In this document: positions 1 through 8,458 of the stretch, piece by piece
How positions within the stretch are numbered: position 1 is the stretch's first letter
How the letters are laid out: each line of letters opens with the position of its first letter
Assembly (NCBI RefSeq): GCF_023100905.1
Contig: NZ_CP064686.1
Coordinates: 4,340,001 to 4,404,000 of the forward strand
Source of the DNA: Bradyrhizobium sp. 4
GTDB lineage: Bacteria; Pseudomonadota; Alphaproteobacteria; Rhizobiales; Xanthobacteraceae
Direction of reading: 5' to 3'
DNA: 64,000 nt
The notes under the pieces: generated by a model
The model's database searches: none
The model's input: only the letters and a program-made list of their open reading frames with translations
What the model was told of the DNA's origin: nothing
Translations under genes and position numbers: made by a program

Positions 1-473
1 AAGTAGGCTGCGTGCATGCGGCTGCCGGAGGCGCGCTCGTAGAACACCATCAGCTTTTCGCGCTCTTCGAAACCCCACAGCGGCGGGGTCAGCGCGCCGA
101 CGTCCATCGCCTGCGTGGTGACGTTGAGCAAATGCGACAGGATGCGGCCGATCTCGCAATAGAGCACGCGGATCAGCTGCGCGCGGCGTGGCACCTCGAT
201 GCCGAGCAGCTTTTCTGCAGCCATGCAGAAGGCGTGCTCCTGGTTCATCGGCGCGACGTAGTCGAGACGGTCGAAATAAGGGATCGCCTGCAGATAGGTC
301 TTCTGCTCGATCAGCTTTTCGGTGCCGCGGTGAAGCAGGCCGATATGCGGGTCGACGCGAGCGACGACCTCACCATCCAATTCAAGCACAAGACGAAGAA
401 CACCGTGCGCAGCCGGATGCTGCGGTCCGAAGTTGATCGTAAAGTTGCGAAGCTGTTCGGGTTGCTCGTTCAT
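1..473 (-). CDS. nuoD: NADH-quinone oxidoreductase subunit D (partial, 3' end outside window)
   Basis: This is the N-terminal part (about 157 residues) of the 49-kDa subunit of respiratory complex I, which with NuoB and NuoC forms the peripheral arm next to the quinone site. The translation starts MNEQPEQLRNFTINFGPQHP and contains the family-typical GPQHPAAHG and HIGLLHRGTEKL segments. The start codon lies 2 bases beyond the nuoC stop, so the two are translationally linked in the nuoABCD order. The gene continues past base 1 of the window. Identification is secure; only completeness cannot be judged. Confidence 0.97.
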   Translation of the reverse strand, partial: MNEQPEQLRNFTINFGPQHPAAHGVLRLVLELDGEVVARVDPHIGLLHRGTEKLIEQKTYLQAIPYFDRLDYVAPMNQEHAFCMAAEKLLGIEVPRRAQLIRVLYCEIGRILSHLLNVTTQAMDVGALTPPLWGFEEREKLMVFYERASGSRMHAAY

Positions 474-475
474 GT

Positions 476-1090
476 TCAGACCTTCGGCCCCGCTTTTTCA
501 TCACCCGGAAGGACCGGATAGTCGGCGCCCTCCCACGGGGACAAAAAGTCGAACTTGCGGAATTCCTGGTTGAGCCTGACCGGCTCGTACACCACCCGCT
601 TCTCCTGGTCGTCGTAGCGGACCTCGAGGAAGCCGGTGGTCGGGAAATCCTTGCGCAGCGGATGACCCTCGAAGCCGTAATCGGTCAGGAGGCGGCGCAT
701 GTCGGGATGACCGACGAAGATCACGCCATAGAGGTCGTAGGCCTCGCGCTCGAACCAGTCGGCGCCGGGAAACACCTCGATCAGCGACGGCACCTGCGTG
801 GTCTCGTCGGCCTGGGCCTTGAGCCGGATCCGGGCGTTCAGGGTCGGTGACAGGAAGTGATAGATCACGTCGAAGCGCTTCTCGCGCGAGGGATAGTCCG
901 CCGCCGTGATGTCGGTGAAGTTGATGAAGCGGCAGTTCGGGTCGTCGCGGAGGTACTTGACCACCTCGACGATCTTGCTGACCTCGACATCCACCGTGAG
1001 CTGGTTGAAGGCCACCGAATGACCGATGGCGGCGCCCGGAAGCGCGCTAACGATCGTCTGCCCCAGGGCGTCGAGCTTGGCGTCGTCCAT
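476..1090 (-). CDS. nuoC: NADH-quinone oxidoreductase subunit C
   Basis: NuoC is the 30-kDa subunit of complex I and sits in the hydrophilic arm. The protein is 204 residues, a normal length for a separate (not NuoCD-fused) NuoC. The C-terminal half holds the signature region EREAYDLYGVIFVGHPDMRR followed by LLTDYGFEGHPLRKDFP. A longer open frame runs upstream into nuoB, but the ATG at 1088-1090 (MDDAKLDALGQ) lies 11 bases past the nuoB stop and gives the usual N-terminus, so it was chosen. It is the third gene of the nuoABCD run. Confidence 0.97.
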   Translation of the reverse strand: MDDAKLDALGQTIVSALPGAAIGHSVAFNQLTVDVEVSKIVEVVKYLRDDPNCRFINFTDITAADYPSREKRFDVIYHFLSPTLNARIRLKAQADETTQVPSLIEVFPGADWFEREAYDLYGVIFVGHPDMRRLLTDYGFEGHPLRKDFPTTGFLEVRYDDQEKRVVYEPVRLNQEFRKFDFLSPWEGADYPVLPGDEKAGPKV

Positions 1091-1101
1091 GACGTGAAAC
1101 C

Positions 1102-1689
1102 TTAGCGTTCGATGGTGCCGGTGCGGCGGATCTTCTTCTGCAGCAGCAGCACGCCGTAGAGCAGCGCTTCCGCCGTGGGCGGGCAGCCCGGCACGTAGAT
1201 GTCGATCGGCACGATGCGGTCGCAACCGCGCACGACCGAGTAGGAATAGTGATAATAGCCGCCGCCGTTGGCGCAGGAGCCCATCGAGATGACGTAACGC
1301 GGCTCGGGCATCTGGTCGTAGACCTTGCGCAGCGCGGGCGCCATCTTGTTGGTCAGGGTCCCGGCGACGATCATCACGTCCGACTGACGCGGCGAAGCAC
1401 GCGGCGCGAAGCCGAAGCGCTCGACGTCGTAGCGCGGCATCGACACCTGCATCATCTCGACCGCGCAGCAGGCGAGACCGAAGGTCATCCACATCAGCGA
1501 GCCGGTGCGCGCCCAGGTGATGAGGTCGTCGGTCGCGGCCACGAAGAAGCCCTTGTCGGACAGTTCCGAATTGACCTCGAGGAAGAACGGATCATTGGCC
1601 CCGACCGGCTTGCCAGTCGACGGGTCCAGGATGCCCTTGGGGGCCGGCGCGAGAACCGGACCGGCGGACGACACAGGGTTCAATCCCAT
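1102..1689 (-). CDS. nuoB: NADH-quinone oxidoreductase subunit B
   Basis: NuoB carries the terminal 4Fe-4S cluster N2 that passes electrons to ubiquinone. The cluster ligands are visible: adjacent cysteines in GLACCAVEMM, one in ISMGSCANGGG and one in YVPGCPPTAEALLYG. The chosen ATG at 1689 gives 195 residues starting MGLNPVSSAGP and has an AAAGG motif about 10 bases upstream. An in-frame ATG at 1710 would add seven residues and lengthen the overlap with nuoA. With the chosen start the gene overlaps nuoA by 10 bases, which suggests translational coupling. Confidence 0.97.
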   Translation of the reverse strand: MGLNPVSSAGPVLAPAPKGILDPSTGKPVGANDPFFLEVNSELSDKGFFVAATDDLITWARTGSLMWMTFGLACCAVEMMQVSMPRYDVERFGFAPRASPRQSDVMIVAGTLTNKMAPALRKVYDQMPEPRYVISMGSCANGGGYYHYSYSVVRGCDRIVPIDIYVPGCPPTAEALLYGVLLLQKKIRRTGTIER

Positions 1690-2045
1690 TCCAGTGCGCC
1701 TTTCTTCCATTCATAGGCGAACCCGACCGTCAGCACGCCAAGGAACACCACCATGGACCAGAAGCCGGTCGCGCCAAGCTTGCCGAACGCCACCGCCCAG
1801 GGAAACAGGAACGCCACCTCGAGGTCGAAGATGATGAAGAGGATGGCGACCAGATAGAAGCGGACGTCGAACTTCATGCGGGCGTCGTCGAAGGCGTTGA
1901 AACCGCACTCATACGCCGACAGCTTTTCCGGGTCCGGCTGCTGGAACGCCACGATGAACGGCGCGATCAGCAGCACCAGACCAATGAGGCCCGCTACCCC
2001 TATGAAGACGACGAGTGGAAGATAGTTCTGCAGAATGCCGCTCAT
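1680..2045 (-). CDS. nuoA: NADH-quinone oxidoreductase subunit A
   Basis: NuoA is a three-helix membrane subunit of complex I at the junction of the two arms. The 121-residue protein starts MSGILQNYLPLVVFIGVAGL, has the conserved loop segment YECGFNAFDDARMKFDVRFY, and ends with two further hydrophobic stretches. The open frame extends 33 codons further upstream, but the ATG at 2043-2045 has an AAGGG ribosome-binding site and gives the family-typical N-terminus. It is the first gene of the nuo operon, so the promoter must lie upstream of 2045. Confidence 0.96.
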   Translation of the reverse strand: MSGILQNYLPLVVFIGVAGLIGLVLLIAPFIVAFQQPDPEKLSAYECGFNAFDDARMKFDVRFYLVAILFIIFDLEVAFLFPWAVAFGKLGATGFWSMVVFLGVLTVGFAYEWKKGALEWD

Positions 2046-2618
2046 TGACGAGCCCTTTTTCCCGCAGCCTCGGGACAGCCACGGATTCGTCCAGTTTGGA
2101 ATTGTTCTGAGCCTTAGCGCAGTGCACCAATGGGCGCAAGACACGCTCTTTTTAGGCCCTTTGTCGCCCTCAGAACGGTGGAAATCCCGGAATCACCCCG
2201 CGGCTGGTATGGAGCAGATCGACAGCCCCAGCAAGGGCGCCCCGATCAGTCACACCCGCTGGGCCGTGACGTCCGTTGTTGAGAAGGCTCACTTTATCTA
2301 GGCCGCGACGCAGCAATGTCCAGATTACAACGAGGACAGGCGCGCCCACCATCGGGCGGGCGATCTGGGAGCCATGCATCACGATCGGACCCGGGCTCGT
2401 CTGGCGAATGCGTCGGGCGGGCGGCGCCCGCTTCCGCCGCCGCGGAAAATCAATGGCGAGCGCGGCGGCGACGTGGCTGGATCGTCGCGCGCCGCGCTCG
2501 CATGAGCTTCGGGCCGGGGGGCATGGCCCGCGAGCTCATCGATCTCGTGGTTGGAAGCCAGTGACGAGCCGGTCAGGCTCTCACGATGGCCTTCCCTCGC
2601 CTGTTCTCGTCATTTGCC
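2046..2618. other. intergenic region before the nuo operon
   Basis: This is about 570 bases between nuoA and the end of the TonB-dependent receptor gene. It should hold the nuo promoter close to 2050-2160. Open frames in it have no recognisable protein features, no good ribosome-binding sites and run into the receptor gene on the other strand, so none is called. No clear terminator for the receptor gene was found. Confidence 0.5.
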
Positions 2619-4937
2619 TCACCATTTGTAGGAGACGCTGGCGGTGACGCGCCGGCGGTCGCCGTAGAAGCAGGAGGACGCCGCTGCGCAGCTCGCGACG
2701 TAGACCTTGTCGGTCAGATTGACCACGTTCAGCGCGGTGCGCCAGTTCTGCCACTCGTAGTGGAGCGCGAGATCGCCGAGCACGACCGCGGGAACCTCGA
2801 GGGTATTGGCGGTATCCGCCCACGACGAACCGACATAGCGGACGCCGCCGCCGAAGCCGAACCCCGCGAGCGGCCCGTCCTTGAAGGTGTAGTCCGCCCA
2901 GCCCGACACCAGGAGCTCAGGCGTGTTGGTCGGGGTCTTGCCGACCAACGACGGGTCCAGATCCCTGCTGTTGAACAAATGGTAGGCCGTGAACGAGCCG
3001 ATCAGCTTCAGCTCACGCGTGGCGTTCGCCACCGCTTCGAGCTCGATGCCGCGCGATGTCACCTCGCCGGTCTGGTTCTGCAAGGTCGTGACGACAGGAT
3101 CAGTGGTTGCCACGTTCTGGCGCTTCAGGTCGAACACCGAAGCGGTGAAGTAGCCGTCAAATCCCCGCGGCGCGACCTTCACGCCGATTTCCGCCTGCTG
3201 GCCGGTCTCCGGCAGGAACAGCTGGTTTTGCGCGTTGAGGCCGATGATCGGATTGTAGCTCGTGGCGTAAGACACATAGGGCGCGATGCCGTTGTCGAAA
3301 TTGTAGATCAGCCCGGCGCGCCCGCTGAACCTGCTGTCGTCGCGGCTGGCGAGCGTGGCGCCGGTATCACGGCCAGCCTGCGTCGTCTCGACCCAATCGT
3401 TGCGGCCGCTCAGCACCAGCGTGAAGTTGCCGAGCTTCATCTGGTCCTGAAGATAGGTGCCGGCCTGCTTCTGCGTGATCTGGAAGTTGCGGAACGGTGC
3501 GCCCGTCAATGGAATGTCAAATCCATAGGCGGGATTGAAGACATTGATCGAAGGAACGGTGCCGAAGTTGAAAGCCTGATAATCGTCGATCTGGTAGCCC
3601 TTCAAATCGACCCCGAACAGCATCGTATGCCGCACCGCGCCGGTGTTGAAGCGGTACTCCAGCTGGTTGTCGAGATTGGCCTGATTGGCGGTGTTCTTTG
3701 CATACCAATTATAGCGACCGAGACTGCCCGTGTTGATGTCAGCCCAATTATTGCCGACGTAGCCGCGATAGGTCACATCGACGTGGGCAAACCGCGCATT
3801 CTGCCGGAACGTCAGATCGTCGGTGAGATTGCGCTCGAACTGGTAGCCCAGCATCTCCTGCTCGCGCGTGAACTTGTCGACGCTGGGATCGCCGGCGAAA
3901 AAGCTGGTGGGGATCTTGCCGAACCGAGCGTTGGTCACCGTGCCCTCATAGGGCAGGAAGTTGATGCCGCGGGTTTCCTGCCGGGAAGCTGAAGCCAGCA
4001 CCGTGAACGTCGTGTCGGCGTCCGGCTTCCAGGTCACCGACGGCGCGATGAAGTAGTTGTTGTCCGGGGTGAAATTGACCTGCGTAGGGCCGTTCTGGAC
4101 CTGACCGACGACGCGGTAGAACAGCTTGCCGTTCTCAGGGGTCGTCGCGACCGGACCGCCGACATCGAAGCCGACATAAGCGTTGCCGAAATTGTTGACG
4201 CCGGTCTCGATGAAACGGACGGGCTCCGCCGGCGGCATCTTGCTGATGACGTTGACGATGCCGCTCGGGCTCGATCCGCCATAGAGCACGGCCGACGGAC
4301 CGCGCAGCACCTCGACGCGCTCCATGTTGGGCGTCTGAAGCTTCCAGCTCGCATAGGACGTGTAGAACAGCTGCATGCCGTCGAGAAACAGTCCGACGTC
4401 GTCGGACTTGAAGCCGCGGATCAGCCACCAGTCGTTGCGCGTGTCCGCGCCGAAGGTCCCGGCGCGGACGCCGGCGGTATAGCGCAGGACTTCGTCGAGC
4501 TTGTTTGCCTTCTGGTCGCGGATCTGCTCCGCGCCAATCACCGACACCGCCTGCGGCGTCTCCATGATCGGCGTGTTGGTCTTGGTGCCGGACGAGCTGC
4601 GGCCGGCGACGTAGCCGTGCACCGGGCCGAGCGGGGTCTCCACGGAACCGACATTGCGCTGCGGCTGCGGCTTGCTTCGGTTGGCGGTCTGCTGGGATGA
4701 TCGCGGCGCGCGGCGCTGGACGGAGGGCGCCGCCCGGCGGCGCGCTTCCGGCGCGGTGACGGTGACCGACGGAATGTTCTGCGCGCCACTCTGCGCAGGA
4801 GATTGTGCAAGCGATGATTGCGGCACCAAAACCCAAGCGGATGCGATCGCCAATACGGCCGACCGCAGCATTCCAAGACTGTTCAACGCGCAACCCCAAA
4901 ACTGCGTGTTTTGATTTGCCCATGCCGTCAGTCCCAT
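2619..4937 (-). CDS. TonB-dependent siderophore-type outer-membrane receptor
   Basis: This encodes a TonB-dependent outer-membrane receptor that would take up a ligand too large for porins, using energy from TonB-ExbBD. Visible features are a signal peptide ending around SSLAQS, a proline/arginine-rich linker, a plug domain with the segments VSVIGAEQIRDQKANKLDEV and ERVEVLRGPSAVLYGGSSPSG, a long beta-barrel, and a C-terminal aromatic residue (VTASVSYKW) typical of barrel insertion. The plug resembles the siderophore-receptor subfamily (FhuA/FoxA type); the ligand is not identifiable. The first ATG at 4937 gives 772 residues. An ATG at 4871 (MLRSAVLAIAS) gives a better signal peptide, and neither start has a clear ribosome-binding site. 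A 12-bp repeat array lies 61-104 bases upstream, and a MarR gene lies upstream on the same strand. Confidence 0.92.
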   Translation of the reverse strand: MGLTAWANQNTQFWGCALNSLGMLRSAVLAIASAWVLVPQSSLAQSPAQSGAQNIPSVTVTAPEARRRAAPSVQRRAPRSSQQTANRSKPQPQRNVGSVETPLGPVHGYVAGRSSSGTKTNTPIMETPQAVSVIGAEQIRDQKANKLDEVLRYTAGVRAGTFGADTRNDWWLIRGFKSDDVGLFLDGMQLFYTSYASWKLQTPNMERVEVLRGPSAVLYGGSSPSGIVNVISKMPPAEPVRFIETGVNNFGNAYVGFDVGGPVATTPENGKLFYRVVGQVQNGPTQVNFTPDNNYFIAPSVTWKPDADTTFTVLASASRQETRGINFLPYEGTVTNARFGKIPTSFFAGDPSVDKFTREQEMLGYQFERNLTDDLTFRQNARFAHVDVTYRGYVGNNWADINTGSLGRYNWYAKNTANQANLDNQLEYRFNTGAVRHTMLFGVDLKGYQIDDYQAFNFGTVPSINVFNPAYGFDIPLTGAPFRNFQITQKQAGTYLQDQMKLGNFTLVLSGRNDWVETTQAGRDTGATLASRDDSRFSGRAGLIYNFDNGIAPYVSYATSYNPIIGLNAQNQLFLPETGQQAEIGVKVAPRGFDGYFTASVFDLKRQNVATTDPVVTTLQNQTGEVTSRGIELEAVANATRELKLIGSFTAYHLFNSRDLDPSLVGKTPTNTPELLVSGWADYTFKDGPLAGFGFGGGVRYVGSSWADTANTLEVPAVVLGDLALHYEWQNWRTALNVVNLTDKVYVASCAAASSCFYGDRRRVTASVSYKW

Positions 4938-4946
4938 GACGGCATG
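4921..4946. promoter_or_regulatory. perfect 10-bp inverted repeat at the receptor start
   Basis: CATGCCGTCA and TGACGGCATG are perfect reverse complements separated by six bases. The element spans the first possible start codon (4935-4937) of the receptor gene. It could be an operator half-site pair or an mRNA hairpin that hides the ribosome-binding site. If translation starts at 4871 instead, it lies in the leader. Confidence 0.45.
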
Positions 4947-4997
4947 CGCTTGCGGTGACGCTTAGGGGAGCGCGCGCGAATTCCCTAATTGAAAGCC

Positions 4998-5045
4998 TCT
5001 TAGAAAGAGTCTTGGAAGTGTTCTTGGAAAGATTCTTGGAAGCGA
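4998..5045. repeat. four-copy 12-bp tandem array of TCTTRGAA upstream of the receptor gene
   Basis: The octamer TCTTAGAA occurs at 4998, and TCTTGGAA occurs at 5010, 5022 and 5034, so the starts are exactly 12 bases apart. The four intervening bases vary (AGAG, GTGT, AGAT, GCGA). The array lies between the marR stop (5073) and the receptor start. The shared half-site CTTGG also appears in a palindrome upstream of marR (5620-5630). A binding array for the neighbouring MarR protein is the simplest inference. Irr or RirA iron-box chance similarity is an alternative, because TTAGAA occurs once. Confidence 0.7.
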
Positions 5046-5072
5046 TCCAACATGTCCCGGATTGCCGAAACG

Positions 5073-5588
5073 TCAGCGCGAAGTCTTCTCGCTCTCGAGC
5101 ATCTCGGCAGCGATCGTCGTCAATTGATCGACCTGCTGCAGCAGCGCCTCGAACTCGGCTTCGCTCAGATGTTTGCGCAGGCGCCGATTGCGCTCCTGCG
5201 CACCGGCGACGATCGCATCATGCGCCGCAAGGCCGGTTGCGGTCAGCGAGACCAGAACCTCGCGGCTGTCTTTCGGGTTCGCTGATTTCGCGATCAGCTT
5301 GCGCGAGACGAGTTCCGCAAGCGCGCGGCTGATCTGCCCCTTGTCCTGGCCGACAGCTTCCGCAAGCCGCGCCACGCTCATCGGCGGCCGCCGTCCGAGC
5401 GAGGCGACCAGGCCAAACTCGACCGAGGACAATCCGGCGAGACGCTTGTAGCGCAGGATGGCGCCGCGCTTGAGCAAATTGGCCAGCACCATCAGCCGCG
5501 ACGACAGCATCACAGTGATCGGCGCCGGCGACTGACTTTCGTCCGCATCGGACGATGCGCGCCCGGCCCTGCTTGATGTCTGGCTCAT
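5073..5588 (-). CDS. MarR family transcriptional regulator
   Basis: This is a 171-residue winged-helix regulator of the MarR family, which are dimeric repressors usually relieved by small aromatic ligands. The centre of the protein has the family pattern: LSSVEFGLVASLGRR, then RLAEAVGQDKGQISRALAEL as the recognition helix-turn-helix, and KDSREVLVSLTATG as the wing. The ATG at 5588 has AGAGGTGG about five bases upstream. It is transcribed away from the Rieske oxygenase gene (5769) and towards the receptor gene. A CCAAG/CTTGG palindrome in its own promoter region fits autoregulation and control of the neighbours; the ligand is unknown. Confidence 0.9.
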   Translation of the reverse strand: MSQTSSRAGRASSDADESQSPAPITVMLSSRLMVLANLLKRGAILRYKRLAGLSSVEFGLVASLGRRPPMSVARLAEAVGQDKGQISRALAELVSRKLIAKSANPKDSREVLVSLTATGLAAHDAIVAGAQERNRRLRKHLSEAEFEALLQQVDQLTTIAAEMLESEKTSR

Positions 5589-5598
5589 GATCCACCTC

Positions 5599-5632
5599 TG
5601 CCAAGAAAGCCGCGGCGTGCCAAGTCTTGGTA
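5599..5632. promoter_or_regulatory. candidate MarR operator in the marR-oxygenase divergent region
   Basis: The 11-base palindrome CCAAGTCTTGG lies at 5620-5630, inside the slightly longer GCCAAGTCTTGGTA. A second half-site TGCCAAGAAAG starts at 5599, 19 bases before the matching TGCCAAG at 5618. The sites are within 45 bases of the marR start codon. The same half-site makes up the array at 4998-5045. Confidence 0.6.
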
Positions 5633-5768
5633 GCGCAACCTCCCCAGCCTGATCCGAATGCGACTAAGAGGCATCTGGAAATTCGTTGACATTGTCATCG
5701 ATCAGCCCTTCACTGGTGTTCAGGGCGTCACAAGCCGAGCCAGCAAGGCCGACAGCGGGAGGATCAGC

Positions 5769-6959
5769 ATGACCATCACCCAGCGAGATCGCGATCTCGG
5801 CACGGCCTATGCGATGAAGCCGGCGCACACGCGCACCGAGCTCACCTCGGTCGTGCGCGGCACTCCGATGGGCGAACTGCTGCGACGCTACTGGCATCCG
5901 GTCGGGCTCATCAGCGATGCCACCGACACCCCGAAAAAGGTTCGCGCGCTCGGCGAGGATCTGGTGCTGTTCCGCGACAAGCACGGCCGCGCCGGACTGC
6001 TCCACGCCCGCTGCTGCCACCGCGGCACCACGCTCTATTACGGCAAGGTCGAGGAGGACGGTATCCGCTGCTGCTATCACGGCTGGAAGTTCGACACCGA
6101 AGGTCACTGCCTGGAGCAGCCCTGCGAGCCCGACGGCGGCCAGTTCAAGGACAAGGTGCGCCAGCCCTGGTATCCGGTCGAGGAGCGCTACGGGCTGATC
6201 TTCGCCTATATGGGCTCGGCCGAGAAACGCCCCGTGCTGCCGGCCTATGATTGCCTGGAGACCATGGACGACGGCGAGTTCGTGGAGGCGGACGATTCTT
6301 CGATCGGCGGCGGTGGTCCGGCGATCATCCCCTGCAACTGGCTCCAGCATTTCGAGAACGTGGTCGATCCCTACCACGTGCCGGTGCTGCACGGCTCCTT
6401 CTCGGGTCCGCAATTCACCAACATGATGGCGTCGATGCCGGAGGTGACGTTCGACAAGACGCCGCGCGGGATCGCCGTGCGCTCGATCCGCAAGCAGGAT
6501 GACGGCAAGGTGTTTTTCCGCGTCACCGAGGCGGCACTCCCCACCTTGCGCGTCGTGCCAAACCCGCGCGTGGCGCAGTTCGCCCGCGTCGAGTCGATCG
6601 GCTGGACGCTGCCGATCGACGACACCGCGTTCCGCATCTACGTCGCCGGCCGCGTCAAGAACCCCGGCGACATCGGCCGCATGCGCTCGAAATTCAACGG
6701 CAAATTCTGGTGGGACATGACCGAGGAAGAGCACCAGCAATTTCCGGGCGACTATGAAGCCCAGGTCGGCCAGGGACCGCAGACCATCCATTCCGAGGAG
6801 CATTTCGGCCAGAGCGACCGCGGCATCCTCATGATCCGACGCATGCTGAGCGAGCAGCTCGAGGCGATGGAAGCAGGCCGCGATCCGATCGGAATCTCCT
6901 TCGATGTGAGCGCGCCTCCGGTCGAATTCGAAGCGGGGAATTACATCCGCGACGCGTGA
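5769..6959 (+). CDS. Rieske non-heme iron aromatic ring-hydroxylating oxygenase, alpha subunit
   Basis: This 396-residue protein would hydroxylate or demethylate an aromatic substrate using electrons from a reductase that is not encoded nearby. The Rieske 2Fe-2S ligands are C82 and H84 (ARCCHRG) and C101 and H104 (RCCYHGWKFD). The mononuclear iron site is NVVDPYHVPVLH, with D200, H203 and H208. The ATG at 5769 was chosen over the upstream frame because GGGAGG sits seven bases before it. The MFS transporter gene follows after 61 bases on the same strand, and a divergent MarR gene precedes it, so uptake, oxidation and control appear to be grouped. The substrate cannot be told from sequence; phthalate/vanillate-type relatives are the closest in layout. 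Confidence 0.93.
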   Translation: MTITQRDRDLGTAYAMKPAHTRTELTSVVRGTPMGELLRRYWHPVGLISDATDTPKKVRALGEDLVLFRDKHGRAGLLHARCCHRGTTLYYGKVEEDGIRCCYHGWKFDTEGHCLEQPCEPDGGQFKDKVRQPWYPVEERYGLIFAYMGSAEKRPVLPAYDCLETMDDGEFVEADDSSIGGGGPAIIPCNWLQHFENVVDPYHVPVLHGSFSGPQFTNMMASMPEVTFDKTPRGIAVRSIRKQDDGKVFFRVTEAALPTLRVVPNPRVAQFARVESIGWTLPIDDTAFRIYVAGRVKNPGDIGRMRSKFNGKFWWDMTEEEHQQFPGDYEAQVGQGPQTIHSEEHFGQSDRGILMIRRMLSEQLEAMEAGRDPIGISFDVSAPPVEFEAGNYIRDA

Positions 6960-7020
6960 AGCAACCAGCTCCAATCAAAGCTGGACCGACAACGACAACA
7001 AAGACTAATTGGGGGAAGCG

Positions 7021-8316
7021 ATGGTCGATGTGACGTCACAAATGTCGGTGCAAACGGCCGCCACGGCAAAACCCCCGGCGCGGCGCTATTACGTGCTGGG
7101 CCTGCTCACGATCATCTACGCGCTGAACTTCCTCGACCGCACGATCTTCAACGTGCTGATCGAGCCTATCAAGAAGGAGTTCCAGCTCAGCGACACCATG
7201 ATGGGCCTGCTCGCGGGCTTCGGCTTCGCCCTGTTCTATTCCCTGCTCGGCATTCCCATCGCGCGCGTCGCCGACCGGCTCAACCGGCGCAACATCGTCG
7301 CCGTCGCCTTTGCGTTCTGGAGCGCGATGACGGCGTTGTGCGGCGCTGCTTCGAGCGTCACGTCGCTGGCGCTGGCGAGGATCGGCGTCGGCATCGGCGA
7401 ATCCGCAGGCTCGCCCGCCTCGCAATCCATCGTCGCCGACCTCTTCGCCAAGAACGAGCGTCCGCGCGCGCTCGGCATCTACGCCGTCGGTACCTATCTC
7501 GGCGTCTTCCTCGGCTATTTCGTCGGCGGCTACGTCAACCAGCACTACGGCTGGCGGATGGCGTTCTACGTCGCGGGCCTGCCCGGCATCCTGCTCGCTA
7601 TTATCCTGTGGCTGACGATTTCCGAGCCGAAGCGCGGCGCCATGCAGGAGAATTTCGTGCCTGAGCCGCTCGGGCCGACGCTGCGTTTCCTGGCCTCGCA
7701 GCAGAGCTTCATCATCGTGTTGATCGGCTTCTGCCTCACCACTTACACGAACTACGCGACCGCGGCCTGGATCCCGCCGTTCCTGGCGCGCGTGCACCAT
7801 CTGTCGAGCGCCGAGATCGGCACCTATGCCGGCACCTTCAAGGGGCTCGCCGGCATGGCCGGCACCCTGCTCGGCGGCTTCGTGGTGGCGCAGATCAGCC
7901 GCCGCGACGACCGTTGGAAGCTGTGGGCGCCCGCCATCACCTCGGGCCTTGCCGGCCCGGTGTTCGCGCTGTGCATGCTGACGCAGGACTTTGCGATGAT
8001 GGTGGCCATGCTGGCGCTGACCTCGTTCCTGGTCGGCTTCCATCTCGGGCCGATCTTCGCGATTGCGCAGACGGTGGCGAAGCCGAGCATGCGGGCGCTG
8101 GCCTCCGCCCTGATCGCGCTCACCGCCACCTGCTTCGGCCAGGGCGTCGGCCCGCTCGCCGTGGGCATGGTCAACGACGCCCTGAAGGGCGCTTACGGCG
8201 CCGACGCGGTGCGCTATTCCCTGCTCTCGGCGGCGGTCACGACCACGCTGGGGGCGCTCCTGTTCGTCTGGGCGGCGCGCTCGATCCGGGACGATATCGG
8301 CCGGGCCGCAGCCTGA
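7021..8316 (+). CDS. MFS transporter, spinster-like
   Basis: This is a 431-residue major facilitator with about 12 hydrophobic segments. The N-terminal domain has LNFLDRTIFNVLIEPIKKEF, followed by the family loop between helices 2 and 3 (GIPIARVADRLNRRNIV) and the helix-5 region GIGESAGSPASQSIVADLF, all typical of the spinster-like and aromatic-compound MFS groups. A TTG 12 bases upstream is in frame, but the ATG at 7021 follows GGGGGAAG and was chosen. It lies directly downstream of the Rieske oxygenase gene and probably shares its transcript, so import of the oxygenase substrate or export of its product is likely. Confidence 0.9.
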   Translation: MVDVTSQMSVQTAATAKPPARRYYVLGLLTIIYALNFLDRTIFNVLIEPIKKEFQLSDTMMGLLAGFGFALFYSLLGIPIARVADRLNRRNIVAVAFAFWSAMTALCGAASSVTSLALARIGVGIGESAGSPASQSIVADLFAKNERPRALGIYAVGTYLGVFLGYFVGGYVNQHYGWRMAFYVAGLPGILLAIILWLTISEPKRGAMQENFVPEPLGPTLRFLASQQSFIIVLIGFCLTTYTNYATAAWIPPFLARVHHLSSAEIGTYAGTFKGLAGMAGTLLGGFVVAQISRRDDRWKLWAPAITSGLAGPVFALCMLTQDFAMMVAMLALTSFLVGFHLGPIFAIAQTVAKPSMRALASALIALTATCFGQGVGPLAVGMVNDALKGAYGADAVRYSLLSAAVTTTLGALLFVWAARSIRDDIGRAAA

Positions 8317-8458
8317 CGCCGGCCCCGGACGCCTCTCCCTGGCGAAACCCGCTCGCGGGGAGATGAAACCATTTTGCGGAACCCGCGAAACCATCCGGAA
8401 ACAGACGGTCCTTACAAGAAGAGCCATAGACGGCGGCAAAGCCCGTCGGGAGGCTCAG

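Noticed and set aside
2586..3992. Long plus-strand frame (468 codons) inside the receptor gene
   Set aside because: It is antisense to a well-supported TonB receptor, has Arg/Val/Asp-rich composition typical of shadow frames in GC-rich DNA, and shows no domain.
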